Shown here in pieces: positions 45,483-54,677 of a stretch of 64,000 nt of DNA; the first letter of the stretch is position 1; each line of letters opens with the position of its first letter. The notes under the pieces were generated by a model. That model had not been told where the DNA came from, searched no databases, and worked only from the letters and a program-made list of their open reading frames with translations. The DNA comes from Isoptericola cucumis (GTDB lineage: Bacteria > Actinomycetota > Actinomycetes > Actinomycetales > Cellulomonadaceae), in the NCBI RefSeq assembly GCF_014635665.1, contig NZ_BMDG01000002.1:248001-312000 (forward strand), in the 5' to 3' direction. Position numbers and translations under genes: made by a program.

Positions 45483-47648
45483 TCAGAACCGTCCACCACG
45501 GGAACGTCCGCCACGGCCTCCGCGGTTCCCGCCCGCGCGGCCTGCGCCCCGGCGGCTGCGCCCGCCGCCGCCGAAACCGGCGCCGCCGAAGCCTCTGCCG
45601 ACGCCGCCGGACCGGCCGCCGAGGCCGCCCGCCCGGCCGCCGAAGCCCCCGAACCCGCCACCGAGCCCGCCGGGCCGGGCGCGCCGGCCGCCGGAGCCGC
45701 GCAGCACCTCGCCGAGCAGGATCCCGCCCAGCACCATGCCGGCGGAGCCGGAGCCCGAGCCACCCTGGCCCGGGCCCTGGTTCATGCCCCAGCCGTCGGT
45801 GTCCTCGCGGGCGAGGCGGGCCGCGTCCTGCGCGCGCGACTCGGCGCGGTGGGCCGCGTCCAGGGCCGCCGACGGGTCGGTCCGCTGCAGGGAGCGGGCC
45901 TCGTCGGCGAGCCGCGCGGCCTCGGCGAGCCGGGTGCGTGCCTGCGGGCCGACGGCGCCGCGGCGGGTCGCGACGTAGTCCTGCGTCGCCGCGACCTGCG
46001 CGTCCACCCGGGCGAGCACGTCACGCAGGAGCGCGTTCGCCCGCGCGTCGGTCTCGGCCTGCTGGCGCGCGCCCGCGAGTGCCGCGTCCAGCGCCGCCTC
46101 GGCCGCGGTGATCCGCCGCAGCGCCGCGAGCGGGTCGCCGCCCGACCGGGCGTCGCGCGCCTGGTCGACCGCGGCCCGCGCCTCGGTGACGGCGGCGCCG
46201 ACGGCCGGGTCGCCGGGGGCGAGGCGCTCGGCGTCGGACACGTCCTGGGTGATCGACGCGATGCCCTTGTCGAGGTCGGCGCTCGCCGTCGCGAGGGCGG
46301 TGCCCGCCGTCTCGACCGCCTCCAGGAGGGTGCCGGCCTGGCCCAGCGCGTTCTGGGCGGCGCGCAGGTGCCCCACGGCGGAGTTCCGGGTGCGCTCGGT
46401 GAGCGCCTCCTGCCCTGTGGCCACCGCGTCGCGGGCGTTGGCCACGAGGGCGGCCGCCTGGTCGGGGTTCTCGCGCACCGACGCGAGCGCGGACGCGGGG
46501 TAGGTGGTGGTCAGCCCGGCCAGCGTCTGGCGGGCGACGTCGACGCGGGAGTCGAGCTCGTCGGCGCGCTGCGCCGTCTCCGTGAGCAGCTCGGGTGCCC
46601 GGGCGTGCAGGTCGCGCAGCTCGTCGAACGCGTCGGTCTGGGCGTCCAGGGCTGCCGCCGCACGCTCGCAGCGGGCCAGGACGTCGAGCAGGATCCCGCG
46701 ACGCTGCGCCTCGTCCTCGGGCGTCTCGTCGTCGAGCTCCTGCTGGCGGCGGAACGCGCCCGTGACGTCGCCGCGGGCGGTCTCGAGGGCGGCGGCGAAC
46801 TCGCGGGTCGCCTCCACGCCGAACTCGGCCTGGGCGAAGCCGAGCTCCTGCTCGCTGGTGCGCAGGGCGTCGTCGACCTCGACGAGCGCCGCCCCGGCCC
46901 GCCGCTCCAGCTCGTCGGTGTCGAGGCCCGCCAGCGCGGCCTCACCGGGCACCGGGGTCCCGTGCCGCCCGATCGTCGTCGCACCCTGCGTCGCGGACCG
47001 CCGGCGCGACCGGAACCAGAACCAGCCCGCGACGGCGAGGAGCCCCACGACCAGGACCACGGGGACGACGCCCCACGCCGACCCGCCGCCGGAGCCCGGG
47101 GCACCGTCCAGCACGGTGTCCGCCGCGGCGATCGCGGCGTCCGCCCAGGCGCCGTCGCGCAGCTCGTCCTCGGCGGCCGACTCGACGGCGTCCAGCCGCT
47201 CGTCGCTCAGCGCGATGCTGCTGTCCACGGACAGGCCGTACGCGCCGTCCTCGGTGGCGACGGCGAGCAGCAGGTCGTCGACGCCGAGCGCGGCGTTCGT
47301 GGCGGTGGCGTTGGCCCAGTCCCTGCCGGCGACGCCGTCGAACGAGTCCACGTAGACGACGAAGAGCTGGTAGGGCGTCTCGTCCGCGAGCCGGTCCAGC
47401 GACTCCTGGACCTCGGCGGCGTCGTCGCCGAGCACCCCCGCCGGGTCGGTGATCTCGTCCTCCAGCTCCGTCAGCGGGGGGACGGCGTGGGCGGCGGGCG
47501 CGGCCGCGCCCGCGAGCCCGAGCGCGCCGGCGAGCGACAGCAGCACGGTCAGCAGGACGGTCAGCGACCCCGGCGGCAGCAGGGGCAACGGTCGGGAGGT
47601 GCTGGTCGTCGCCGCACGACGTGGAACGGCTGGTCGGGCGGGATTCAC
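45483..47648 (-). CDS. TPM-domain membrane protein with coiled coil and Arg/Gly-rich tail
   Basis: A 721-aa envelope protein. The N-terminal signal sequence ends about residue 47 (A-A-H-A). A TPM (YgcG/TLP18.3-like) domain spans about 53-175 with I-T-D-P-A-G-V-L and D-D-L-L-L-A-V-A. One membrane helix follows near 185-205, then about 400 residues of Ala/Glu/Asp-rich helix in the cytoplasm and a tail of about 90 residues dominated by Gly with many Arg. The basic Gly/Arg tail is unlike the usual Gly/Ser end of TPM proteins and may touch acidic lipids, RNA or PspA. The start is GTG 47648 (CACGAT lies 6 nt upstream on the minus strand). Confidence 0.88.
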   Translation of the reverse strand: MNPARPAVPRRAATTSTSRPLPLLPPGSLTVLLTVLLSLAGALGLAGAAAPAAHAVPPLTELEDEITDPAGVLGDDAAEVQESLDRLADETPYQLFVVYVDSFDGVAGRDWANATATNAALGVDDLLLAVATEDGAYGLSVDSSIALSDERLDAVESAAEDELRDGAWADAAIAAADTVLDGAPGSGGGSAWGVVPVVLVVGLLAVAGWFWFRSRRRSATQGATTIGRHGTPVPGEAALAGLDTDELERRAGAALVEVDDALRTSEQELGFAQAEFGVEATREFAAALETARGDVTGAFRRQQELDDETPEDEAQRRGILLDVLARCERAAAALDAQTDAFDELRDLHARAPELLTETAQRADELDSRVDVARQTLAGLTTTYPASALASVRENPDQAAALVANARDAVATGQEALTERTRNSAVGHLRAAQNALGQAGTLLEAVETAGTALATASADLDKGIASITQDVSDAERLAPGDPAVGAAVTEARAAVDQARDARSGGDPLAALRRITAAEAALDAALAGARQQAETDARANALLRDVLARVDAQVAATQDYVATRRGAVGPQARTRLAEAARLADEARSLQRTDPSAALDAAHRAESRAQDAARLAREDTDGWGMNQGPGQGGSGSGSAGMVLGGILLGEVLRGSGGRRARPGGLGGGFGGFGGRAGGLGGRSGGVGRGFGGAGFGGGGRSRRGAGRAGGNRGGRGGRSRGGRF

Positions 47649-47701
47649 GCCCTGATCGTGACGCGGGGCGGGCCCCGACGCAATCGCGCCCGGCGCCGCG
47701 T

Positions 47702-47746
47702 CGGTCACACCGCGGCCGGTCACACCCCGGCCGGTCGCGACGCGGC
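47702..47746. repeat. Three 15-bp tandem units upstream of the TPM gene
   Basis: CGGTCACACCGCGGC (47702), CGGTCACACCCCGGC (47717) and CGGTCGCGACGCGGC (47732) follow each other without gap. They lie 54-98 nt upstream of the TPM start, where an activator or repressor array could bind. Confidence 0.5.
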
Positions 47747-47796
47747 GGTGCGCCTGCCGTGCGCCTGCTGCGCTTGTGCCCCGTGTCTCCGGAGCG

Positions 47797-49065
47797 TCAG
47801 CCGTGCGGCGGCTGCCGGTCCTCGCCCTCGCGCCGCTCGTCGACGGCCCGCGCGGCCTCGCGGGCGGCGCGACGGTTGGCGCGGCGCCGGCGCGACGTCC
47901 CGCCCGTGGCGTCGTCGGCCTCGCTGGTCTCGCCGGCCTCGGTGGTCTCGGCGCCACCGGTGCGCTCGGGGTCGGACAGCAGGTGCGACTCGACGAGCTC
48001 GTAGCGGTGCAGGTAGGTGTTGCCCACCGCCTGGATGGTCGCGGCGATCGGCAGGGCGAGGAACGCGCCGAGAGGCCCGAAGACGGCGCCGAAGGCGAGC
48101 ACCGCGACGAAGCTCACGGCGGGGTTCATCTCGAGCGCGCGCGCCGAGACCTTGGGGGAGAAGACGAGGTTCTCGAGCTGCTGGTAGGCGATGACGAACA
48201 CCAGCACCCCTACGGCCTGCGGCAGGCCCTGGGAGGTGAGCGCGACGGCGACGGGCAGCGCCCCCGCGAGGTAGGTGCCGATGGTCGGCACGAACTGCGA
48301 GACGACGCCGGTGAAGACCGACAGCGGCAGCGCGTACGGCGTGTCGATGATCAGCAGGAAGACGAACGTGAACGCCGCCGACAGCGCCGCGAGCACGATG
48401 CGGGAGTTGATGAAGTCCGACACCTTCAGCTGCGTGATCTCCCACATCCGCAGCACGTCGGTCTGCCGGTTCGGCGTGAGCCACCGGCACACCGACGCCC
48501 GGAACTGCGGCCCGGCCGCGAGCAGGTAGTACGTGACCAGCAGGATCGTCAGCGCGGCGAACACCACCCCGACGATCGTGGTGCCGATGAGGAGGGTGCC
48601 CGTCGCCACGTCGGTGCCGAACTGGTCGACCGCCTGACGCAGCAGCGCGTCCGACTCCGGCAGCGTCGCCCCCCACGTGCCCTGGGCGTAGTCGCGCAGC
48701 TGCGCGTACAGCTCCGGCAGCGACTCCACGAGCTGGATCAGCTGCTGCACGAACAGGTTCCCGAACAGCGCCATCACGACGAGCACCACGACCAGCGACC
48801 CGATGAGCGACACGAAGGCCGCCAGCCCCCGCCGCCAGCCGTGCCGCACCAGCCACAGGACGATCGGCTCGAGCGCGAGGCCCACGAAGAACGCGATGAC
48901 GAGGTTGACGATCAGCCCGCGCAGCTGCCCCAGCGCGTACCCGACGGCGAGCGCCGCGAACACGGCGACGGTGGCCATGAGCAGGGCGCGCGGCACCCAG
49001 CGCGGCGGGCGGCGGGAGTCGTGCAGCACGGGCGGCTGCGCTGCGTCCTCGGGCGCACGTGTCAT
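47797..49065 (-). CDS. AI-2E family transporter (UPF0118)
   Basis: A 422-aa permease with about eight helices. The characteristic segments are P-x-V-S-Q-F-V-P-T-I-G-T-Y near residue 256 and the C-terminal F-G-x-L-G-A-F-L-A-L-P-I-A-A near 330-345. The family name comes from TqsA; many members export other small solutes or act as Na+/H+ antiporters, so the autoinducer role is not implied. A cytoplasmic C-terminal tail of about 60 residues is rich in Arg, Glu and Thr. The start is ATG 49065 (TACGTT lies 7 nt upstream on the minus strand). Confidence 0.9.
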   Translation of the reverse strand: MTRAPEDAAQPPVLHDSRRPPRWVPRALLMATVAVFAALAVGYALGQLRGLIVNLVIAFFVGLALEPIVLWLVRHGWRRGLAAFVSLIGSLVVVLVVMALFGNLFVQQLIQLVESLPELYAQLRDYAQGTWGATLPESDALLRQAVDQFGTDVATGTLLIGTTIVGVVFAALTILLVTYYLLAAGPQFRASVCRWLTPNRQTDVLRMWEITQLKVSDFINSRIVLAALSAAFTFVFLLIIDTPYALPLSVFTGVVSQFVPTIGTYLAGALPVAVALTSQGLPQAVGVLVFVIAYQQLENLVFSPKVSARALEMNPAVSFVAVLAFGAVFGPLGAFLALPIAATIQAVGNTYLHRYELVESHLLSDPERTGGAETTEAGETSEADDATGGTSRRRRANRRAAREAARAVDERREGEDRQPPHG

Positions 49066-49166
49066 GGGAGCGAACGTAGCCTCCGTGGGCCGTCGGGGCG
49101 CGTCACGACGCGGGGGGAGGCCGGCCCGCGTGCCCGGGGGCCGGCCGTCCGGCGGTCACTCCACGG

Positions 49167-50165
49167 TCATCCCTCGGCGCCCGAGGGTGCCGCCTCCCGC
49201 AGCCTGGCGAGCAGCGGGCCCGCCGCCTCGTCGAGGAACTGCTGCTGCTTCTCGTCGCCGATCTGCACCAGTGCGAGATCGGTGAACCCCGCCTCCCAGA
49301 ACGCCGACGCGGCCTCCACGACGCCGTCGAGATCGGGGCCGCAGGGGATCGACGAGGCGACGTCCTCGGGCCGCACGTACGCGGTCGCGCGGTCGAACGC
49401 CTCCGTGGTGGGAAGGTTGGCGTTCACCGGCCAGCCGAGGCCGAACCAGCGGAACTGGTCGTGGGCGCGCGCGACCGCGGCGTCGCGGTCGGGGTCCCAC
49501 GAGATCGGCAGCTGCCCGATCTTGCGGGAGGCGGGCAGGCCCGGTTCGGCTCGCGCCGCGTCCCACTGCTGCAGCAGCTCGGCCTTCGGCTCGGTCGCGA
49601 CGAGGTGGTCGACCTGCGGCGCGAACTGCTCCACCGACCGGCCGCCGGACACGGCGACGGCGAGCTCGACCGGCTCGTCGGGCAGGTCCCACAGGCGTGC
49701 CGAGTCCACCTGGAAGTGGTCGCCGCGGTAGCTGATGAGGTCGCCGGCCAGCAGGGCGCCGATGATCTCGACGGCCTCGGCGAGCAGCTCGTGCCGCTCG
49801 TCCACCGCGGGCCAGCGCTCGCCGGCGACGTGCTCGTTGAGGTTCTCGCCCGCCCCCAGGCCCAGCACGAAGCGCCCGTCGGACAGCAGGCCCGTCGTCG
49901 CCGCCTTCTGCGCGACGACGGCGGGGTGGTAGCGGACGGTCGGGCACGTCACGTACGTCATGAGCCCGACGCGCTCCGTCGCCTGCGCCACGGCGCCCAG
50001 GACGCTCCAGGCGTACGGCGCGTGCCCCTGCGCCCGGAGCCACGGGAAGTAGTGGTCGCTGCAGACCTCGAAGTCGAAGCCGGTGCGCTCCGCGGCCGCC
50101 GCGTACCGCACCAGCTCCCGGGGGCCGGACTGCTCGGTCATGAGGGTGTAGCCGAATCGGGTCAT
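49167..50165 (-). CDS. LLM-class F420-dependent oxidoreductase
   Basis: A 332-aa TIM-barrel enzyme of the bacterial luciferase-like group, close to F420-dependent glucose-6-phosphate dehydrogenase-like proteins. Visible features are F-E-V-C-S-D-H-Y-F-P-W near residues 31-41, T-Y-V-T-C-P-T-V-R-Y-H-P near 70, and G-L-G-A-G-E-N-L-N-E-H near 100-110, which binds the deazaflavin in the family. ATG 50165 begins M-T-R-F-G-Y-T-L. The substrate is not predictable. With the Ddn-like protein it indicates F420 use. Confidence 0.88.
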   Translation of the reverse strand: MTRFGYTLMTEQSGPRELVRYAAAAERTGFDFEVCSDHYFPWLRAQGHAPYAWSVLGAVAQATERVGLMTYVTCPTVRYHPAVVAQKAATTGLLSDGRFVLGLGAGENLNEHVAGERWPAVDERHELLAEAVEIIGALLAGDLISYRGDHFQVDSARLWDLPDEPVELAVAVSGGRSVEQFAPQVDHLVATEPKAELLQQWDAARAEPGLPASRKIGQLPISWDPDRDAAVARAHDQFRWFGLGWPVNANLPTTEAFDRATAYVRPEDVASSIPCGPDLDGVVEAASAFWEAGFTDLALVQIGDEKQQQFLDEAAGPLLARLREAAPSGAEG

Positions 50166-50219
50166 GCGGCCACCGTGCGGCGGCGCCCGGATGCCCGCAC
50201 CCGGGGCGGCGGACCGCCC

Positions 50220-50282
50220 GGTAGTGCCCTCCGCGCTCCGGTAGGGCCCGCCGGGCACGACCGGAGCGCGGGCGGCACTACC
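50220..50282 (-). terminator. Long hairpin at the end of the XPB gene
   Basis: GGTAGTGCC/GGCACTACC and CCGCGCTCCGG/CCGGAGCGCGG form two stacked stems (9 and 11 bp) separated by a 2-nt mismatch on each side, with a 19-nt loop. The right arm overlaps the XPB stop codon, so the gene ends inside its own terminator. Confidence 0.75.
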
Positions 50283-51966
50283 TCGCGGTGTCGGTGGCTC
50301 CCAGGTCCTCCGCGTCGACGATGCGGTAGGCGTACCCCTGCTCGGCGAGGAACCGCTGGCGGTGCGCGGCGAAGTCCTGGTCGACGGTGTCGCGCGCGAC
50401 GACGGCGTAGAAGTGCGCCGTCCGCCCGTCGGCCTTGGGCCGCATGACACGCCCGAGGCGCTGTGCCTCCTCCTGCCGCGACCCGAACGACCCGGACACC
50501 TGCACCGCGACCGACGCCTCCGGCAGGTCGATGGAAAAGTTCGCGACCTTCGACACCACGAGCCGGGAGATCTCGCCCTCGCGGAACGCGGCGAACAGCT
50601 TCTGGCGCTCGCGGACCGTCGTCGCCCCGGTGATGAGCGGCGCGTCCAGGTGCTCGCTCAGCTCCTGCAGCTGGTCGAGGTACTGGCCGATGACGAGCAC
50701 CTGGTCGTCCGGGTGGGAGGCGACGATCTGCTCGACGACGCGGTTCTTGCCCGGCGCGCACGCGGCGAGGCGGTACTTGTCCTCCGGCTCCGCCGTCGCG
50801 TACAGCATCCGCTCGTGCTCGGGCAGCGTGAGGCGCACCTCGACGCAGTCGGCGGGAGCGATGTAGCCCTGCGCCTCGATGTCCTTCCACGGGGCGTCGT
50901 ACCGCTTGGGCCCGATGAGGCTGAACACCTCGTCCTCGCGCCCGTCCTCGCGCACGAGCGTGGCGGTGAGGCCGAGGCGGCGGCGCGCCTGCAGGTCCGC
51001 CGTCATGCGGAAGATGGGCGCCGGCAGCAGGTGCACCTCGTCGTAGAGGATGAGACCCCAGTCGCGGGCGTCGAGCAGCTCGAGGTGGCTGTACACGCCC
51101 TTCCGCTTGGTCGTGAGCACCTGGTACGTGGCGATCGTGACCGGCTTGATCTCCTTGCGGGAGCCCGAGTACTCGCCGATCTCGTCCTCGGTGAGAGTGG
51201 TGCGGCGCACCAGCTCGTCGCGCCACTGCCGGGCGCTGACGGTGTTGGTCACGAGGATGAGCGTCGTGGTGCCGGAGCGCGCCATCGCCCCCGCGCCGAC
51301 GATCGTCTTGCCCGCCCCGCAGGGCAGCACGACGACGCCGGAGCCGCCGTGGAAGAACCCGTCCACCGCCTGCGCCTGGTAGGGGCGCATCTCCCAGGTG
51401 TGGGGCTCCTCGGTCGGGGTGCGCGGGGTGGTGGGGGAGGCCAGGTCGATCGGGTGCTTCTCGCCGTCGACGTACCCGGCCAGGTCCTCCGCGGGCCAGC
51501 CCAGCTTGACCAGCACCTGCTTGAGGTGGCCCCGCTCGGACGGGTGCACGACGACGGTCTCGTCGTCCACGCGCTCGCCCACCAGGCCGGCGGTGCGCTT
51601 CGACTTGAGCACCTCCGCGAGCACGGCGCGGTCGGTGGCCTGCAGCACCAGACCGTGCGTGGGGTGCGTGGCGAGCGTGAGGCGCCCGTACCGACCCATC
51701 GTCTCCGCGAGGTCGACCAGCAGCGCGTGCGGCACGGGGTAGCGCGAGTACTCGAGCAGCGTGTCCACCACCTGCTCGGCGTCGTGGCCGGCGGCACGCG
51801 CGTTCCACAGCCCGAGGCTGGTGAGCCGGTAGGTGTGGATGTGCTCGGGTGCCCGCTCCAGCTCGGCGAACGGGGCGATGGCGCGGCGGGCGTCGTCGGC
51901 GCGCGGGTGGTCCACCTCGAGCAGGATGGACTTGTCGCTCTGGACGATGAGCGGGCCGTCGGGCAT
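50278..51966 (-). CDS. XPB/Ssl2-type DNA repair helicase
   Basis: A 562-aa superfamily 2 helicase. An N-terminal damage-recognition-like domain covers about 1-180, then the RecA-like domains: motif I P-C-G-A-G-K-T near 210-216, motif II D-E-V-H (the XPB form of DExH), motif III T-A-T, and motif VI Q-R-L-G-R-V-M-R-P near 485-493. Actinobacterial XPB unwinds DNA 3' to 5', probably in nucleotide excision or transcription-coupled repair. ATG 51966 follows GAGAGGAA. The helicase-associated protein gene lies 134 nt upstream on the same strand and is its usual partner. Confidence 0.94.
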   Translation of the reverse strand: MPDGPLIVQSDKSILLEVDHPRADDARRAIAPFAELERAPEHIHTYRLTSLGLWNARAAGHDAEQVVDTLLEYSRYPVPHALLVDLAETMGRYGRLTLATHPTHGLVLQATDRAVLAEVLKSKRTAGLVGERVDDETVVVHPSERGHLKQVLVKLGWPAEDLAGYVDGEKHPIDLASPTTPRTPTEEPHTWEMRPYQAQAVDGFFHGGSGVVVLPCGAGKTIVGAGAMARSGTTTLILVTNTVSARQWRDELVRRTTLTEDEIGEYSGSRKEIKPVTIATYQVLTTKRKGVYSHLELLDARDWGLILYDEVHLLPAPIFRMTADLQARRRLGLTATLVREDGREDEVFSLIGPKRYDAPWKDIEAQGYIAPADCVEVRLTLPEHERMLYATAEPEDKYRLAACAPGKNRVVEQIVASHPDDQVLVIGQYLDQLQELSEHLDAPLITGATTVRERQKLFAAFREGEISRLVVSKVANFSIDLPEASVAVQVSGSFGSRQEEAQRLGRVMRPKADGRTAHFYAVVARDTVDQDFAAHRQRFLAEQGYAYRIVDAEDLGATDTAR

Positions 51967-52100
51967 GCGGTTCCTCTCGGTGCGCCGGACGTGGGGACGG
52001 ACGCCGGGGTGCGGACGTCCAGCATGCCAACACCACGTGCCGGCCGCGTGTTCCGGGGTGGCTGGCCGTCCGTGGCGCAAGCAGAGGGAGCCTCGGCCGG

Positions 52101-54638
52101 TCAGCCGTCGGCGGGCTCGACCCCGGCGATGCGGTGCACGGCCACCGTGAGCTCGGCCTCGCGGACGGGGTCGAGGGCGCGCAGCCGGCCGCCGTCGAGC
52201 CGCAGGGGCTTGAGCTCCCGGCGCTCCAGGGCGCCGCGGGGGCCGACCATCTCGATCCACACGCTGCGACCGTCGCGCAGGGCGTCGTGCAGCACGGCCA
52301 TCGTGTCGCCGGGCAGCGGCCCGCCGTGGCGCGGTCGCGAGGTGCCGGCGCGCGGGGCGGACCGTCCGGGCCCGGCGTCGGCCTCCGGGCCAAGGGCGTG
52401 GGAGGGCCGTGCGGCGGCACGGGCGGCGAGCCGGTCGACCGCGGTCTCCTCGCCGCGGTCGGTGGCCCGCAGCCGGGCGACGAGCGCGGCGCGGGCCTCG
52501 TCCGAGGTGTCCCCGGACTCGACGCGTGCGGTGTCGACGCGCGCGACGGGGCCCCGGCGGCGCGGGTCGGCGTCCCGCTCCAGGCGGGGCGGGCGCCGCC
52601 ACCGCGCGCTGAGCACGCGGCCGTCCGGCCCCTCCAGCGCGGACAGCAGCCCGCGGGTGCGCAGGGCCTCGTGCAGCTCGCCGGCGGGCACGGAGGAGGC
52701 GAGGACCGTCGGGGCGAGGCGCACCAGGCCGAGGTGGGCGAGCCGCGGGTCCTCGGCCAGGCCGGCGAGCGTCGTCGGGTCCGCCGACCGCACGTACGAT
52801 CCGGCCGCACCCACGCGCACCGCCTCGTGCCGCCGCGCCGTGTCCCGCACCAGGTAGGCGAGCGGCTGCGGCACGGGGACCCGCGAGCGGTGCGCGAGGT
52901 CCGCGAGCAGCTCGTCCGCCGTGGTGCCGTGGTCCAGCGCACGCGTGACGGACGCCGTCGAGAACCGGACCGTCGTCGCCGCGCCGCGGGACTCGGTCTC
53001 CGCCGAGCGCTCGAGCAGCCGCGCCAGCGACTGCGACGGGCGCCCCGGCACGATGCCGGTGAGGTCGCCCTGCAGCAACACCTCGTCCACCTCGTCGGGC
53101 AGCGCTGCGCGCATCGCCCCCGCGAGGCCGCCGGCCGCCGGGAGGGGCGCGGCGCCGGGGGCGGCGTCCGGGTCCGGCTGCGCGAGCAGCGCCCGCCCCG
53201 GCCCGGACAGCGCGCCCGCGCCCGTGACGCCCAGCAGCGCGGCCTCGGCGAGCAGCCCGCCGACCGCCTGCTCCGGCGGCACGGTGCGCGGGGTGCGCCA
53301 GCGCAGCACGGCCATGACCGCGTCGAGGTCCAGCGCCGTGCCGGGCTGCGCGGCCAGCACGCCGAGCACGTGGCGGCGCAGCCGCGGCACCCACGCGCGG
53401 TGCAGGTCGGGGGCCAGGGCCGCGCGCACGGTGCCCTTCTCGTCGCGCGACCCGACGAGCCACGGCGTGCGGCGCGACGGCAGCCACGCCGCCGCGAGCA
53501 GCGCCCAGCGGTCGGCGTCGTCCAGGTCGTCCCACGTGTCGGCGACGGTCGTGGGCCGGTACGACGGCGGGGCGTCGCCGTCGTCGGCCACCACCCCGGC
53601 CGTCGCGGCGAGCTCCACGACGAACGCCGCGACCGGCTCGTCGCAGCCCAGCGCCTGCGCGGTGCGGCGCAGCTCGCGCACCCCGAGCCCGCCGCTGCGC
53701 AGCACGGACGGCGGCGTCTCCTCCCAGGCCGCGACGAGCAGATCGACGTACCGCACGAGGTCGAGGGCGGCGCTCGCGGACTCGGTGTCGGCGGTCTCGG
53801 CGCCGATCGCCCGCCCCGCGGGGCGCGGGGGCGCGAGCTCGGGGGAGCGGTGCGTGCGGCCGCCGCGCAGGGCCAGCCCGAGGTCGCGCGGCAGCACGAC
53901 GTGCCGGGCGTCCGTGCGCTGCAGCAGCCCGGTGCCCACCAGCGCGTCGACGGCGGCGCGGGCCGGGGTGCCGGGGGCCGGGACGACGCCGACCGGCGGG
54001 CCCCACGCCAGCGCCTCGAGGACCTCGCGGCCGCCGCGGGGCAGGTCGTCGAGGCGCGGGCCCGCCGCGCGAGCGTCGGGCACGCCCGACGGGTCGGGAC
54101 GCGCGCCGGGGTCACGACGAGGGCCGAGACCCGCGGGGTAGGGGCCGAGCGCGTCGTCGAGGCCGGGGCACACGCGCAGGTCGGGGCGGGCGGGGGTGCC
54201 GGCGTCCCACAGGAGGCCGGCGGCGAGCGCGTCGTCGACCACCTGCGCGACCGCGGCGCGGGCGTCGGGTCGGTCGGAGCCCTCAGGGCCGCCGGGCGGG
54301 TCGACGTCGTCGGCCCCGACCGCCCGTGCGACCTCCGGCGCGCCGACCGGCCCGGCGTCGGCGAGCGCGAGCACCGCCTCCAGGACCTGCAGCGTCCGGG
54401 CGTCGGCGTGCGCGAGCGCGCGCTCGAGGCTGGTGCGGCTCGACGCGCGGGCGGCGAGGGAGCGCAGCGTGGAGGGCGACGGCGTCGCCAGGTCGGGGCG
54501 GGCCCGCAGCAGCGCGACGAGGCCGGCGTCGTCACGGGATCGCAGCGACTCGGTGAACGTGAGGGGGCCCGCCGGGGCACCGGCGCCGTCGGGGACGTCG
54601 GCCACCGCCGTGGGGCTCCCGGGCGACGTGCTGGCCAT
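52101..54638 (-). CDS. Helicase-associated domain protein (XPB partner)
   Basis: An 845-aa protein seen beside XPB in actinobacteria and annotated there as a helicase C-terminal/associated domain protein. It is mostly helical, with leucine-rich segments (L-V-A-L-L-R-A-R-P-D-L, residues 40-50) resembling winged-helix repeats. Near residues 510-525, L-L-Q-G-D-L-T-G-I-V-P-G-R-P-S is the most conserved family stretch. The C-terminus is a small WYL-like beta domain (R-E-L-K-P-L-R-L-D-G-G-R-L-R-A-L-D). It lacks Walker motifs, so it is probably a regulator or DNA adaptor for the helicase. The start is ATG 54638 (TAGCAT lies 7 nt upstream on the minus strand). Confidence 0.85.
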   Translation of the reverse strand: MASTSPGSPTAVADVPDGAGAPAGPLTFTESLRSRDDAGLVALLRARPDLATPSPSTLRSLAARASSRTSLERALAHADARTLQVLEAVLALADAGPVGAPEVARAVGADDVDPPGGPEGSDRPDARAAVAQVVDDALAAGLLWDAGTPARPDLRVCPGLDDALGPYPAGLGPRRDPGARPDPSGVPDARAAGPRLDDLPRGGREVLEALAWGPPVGVVPAPGTPARAAVDALVGTGLLQRTDARHVVLPRDLGLALRGGRTHRSPELAPPRPAGRAIGAETADTESASAALDLVRYVDLLVAAWEETPPSVLRSGGLGVRELRRTAQALGCDEPVAAFVVELAATAGVVADDGDAPPSYRPTTVADTWDDLDDADRWALLAAAWLPSRRTPWLVGSRDEKGTVRAALAPDLHRAWVPRLRRHVLGVLAAQPGTALDLDAVMAVLRWRTPRTVPPEQAVGGLLAEAALLGVTGAGALSGPGRALLAQPDPDAAPGAAPLPAAGGLAGAMRAALPDEVDEVLLQGDLTGIVPGRPSQSLARLLERSAETESRGAATTVRFSTASVTRALDHGTTADELLADLAHRSRVPVPQPLAYLVRDTARRHEAVRVGAAGSYVRSADPTTLAGLAEDPRLAHLGLVRLAPTVLASSVPAGELHEALRTRGLLSALEGPDGRVLSARWRRPPRLERDADPRRRGPVARVDTARVESGDTSDEARAALVARLRATDRGEETAVDRLAARAAARPSHALGPEADAGPGRSAPRAGTSRPRHGGPLPGDTMAVLHDALRDGRSVWIEMVGPRGALERRELKPLRLDGGRLRALDPVREAELTVAVHRIAGVEPADG

Positions 54639-54677
54639 CTGATCGATGCTACGCGCCCCGCTGTCACTGCCGCGCCG

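Noticed and set aside
50162-54667. 1501-codon minus frame over XPB and its partner
   Set aside because: Both real genes are readable in another frame with conserved motifs; this frame has none.
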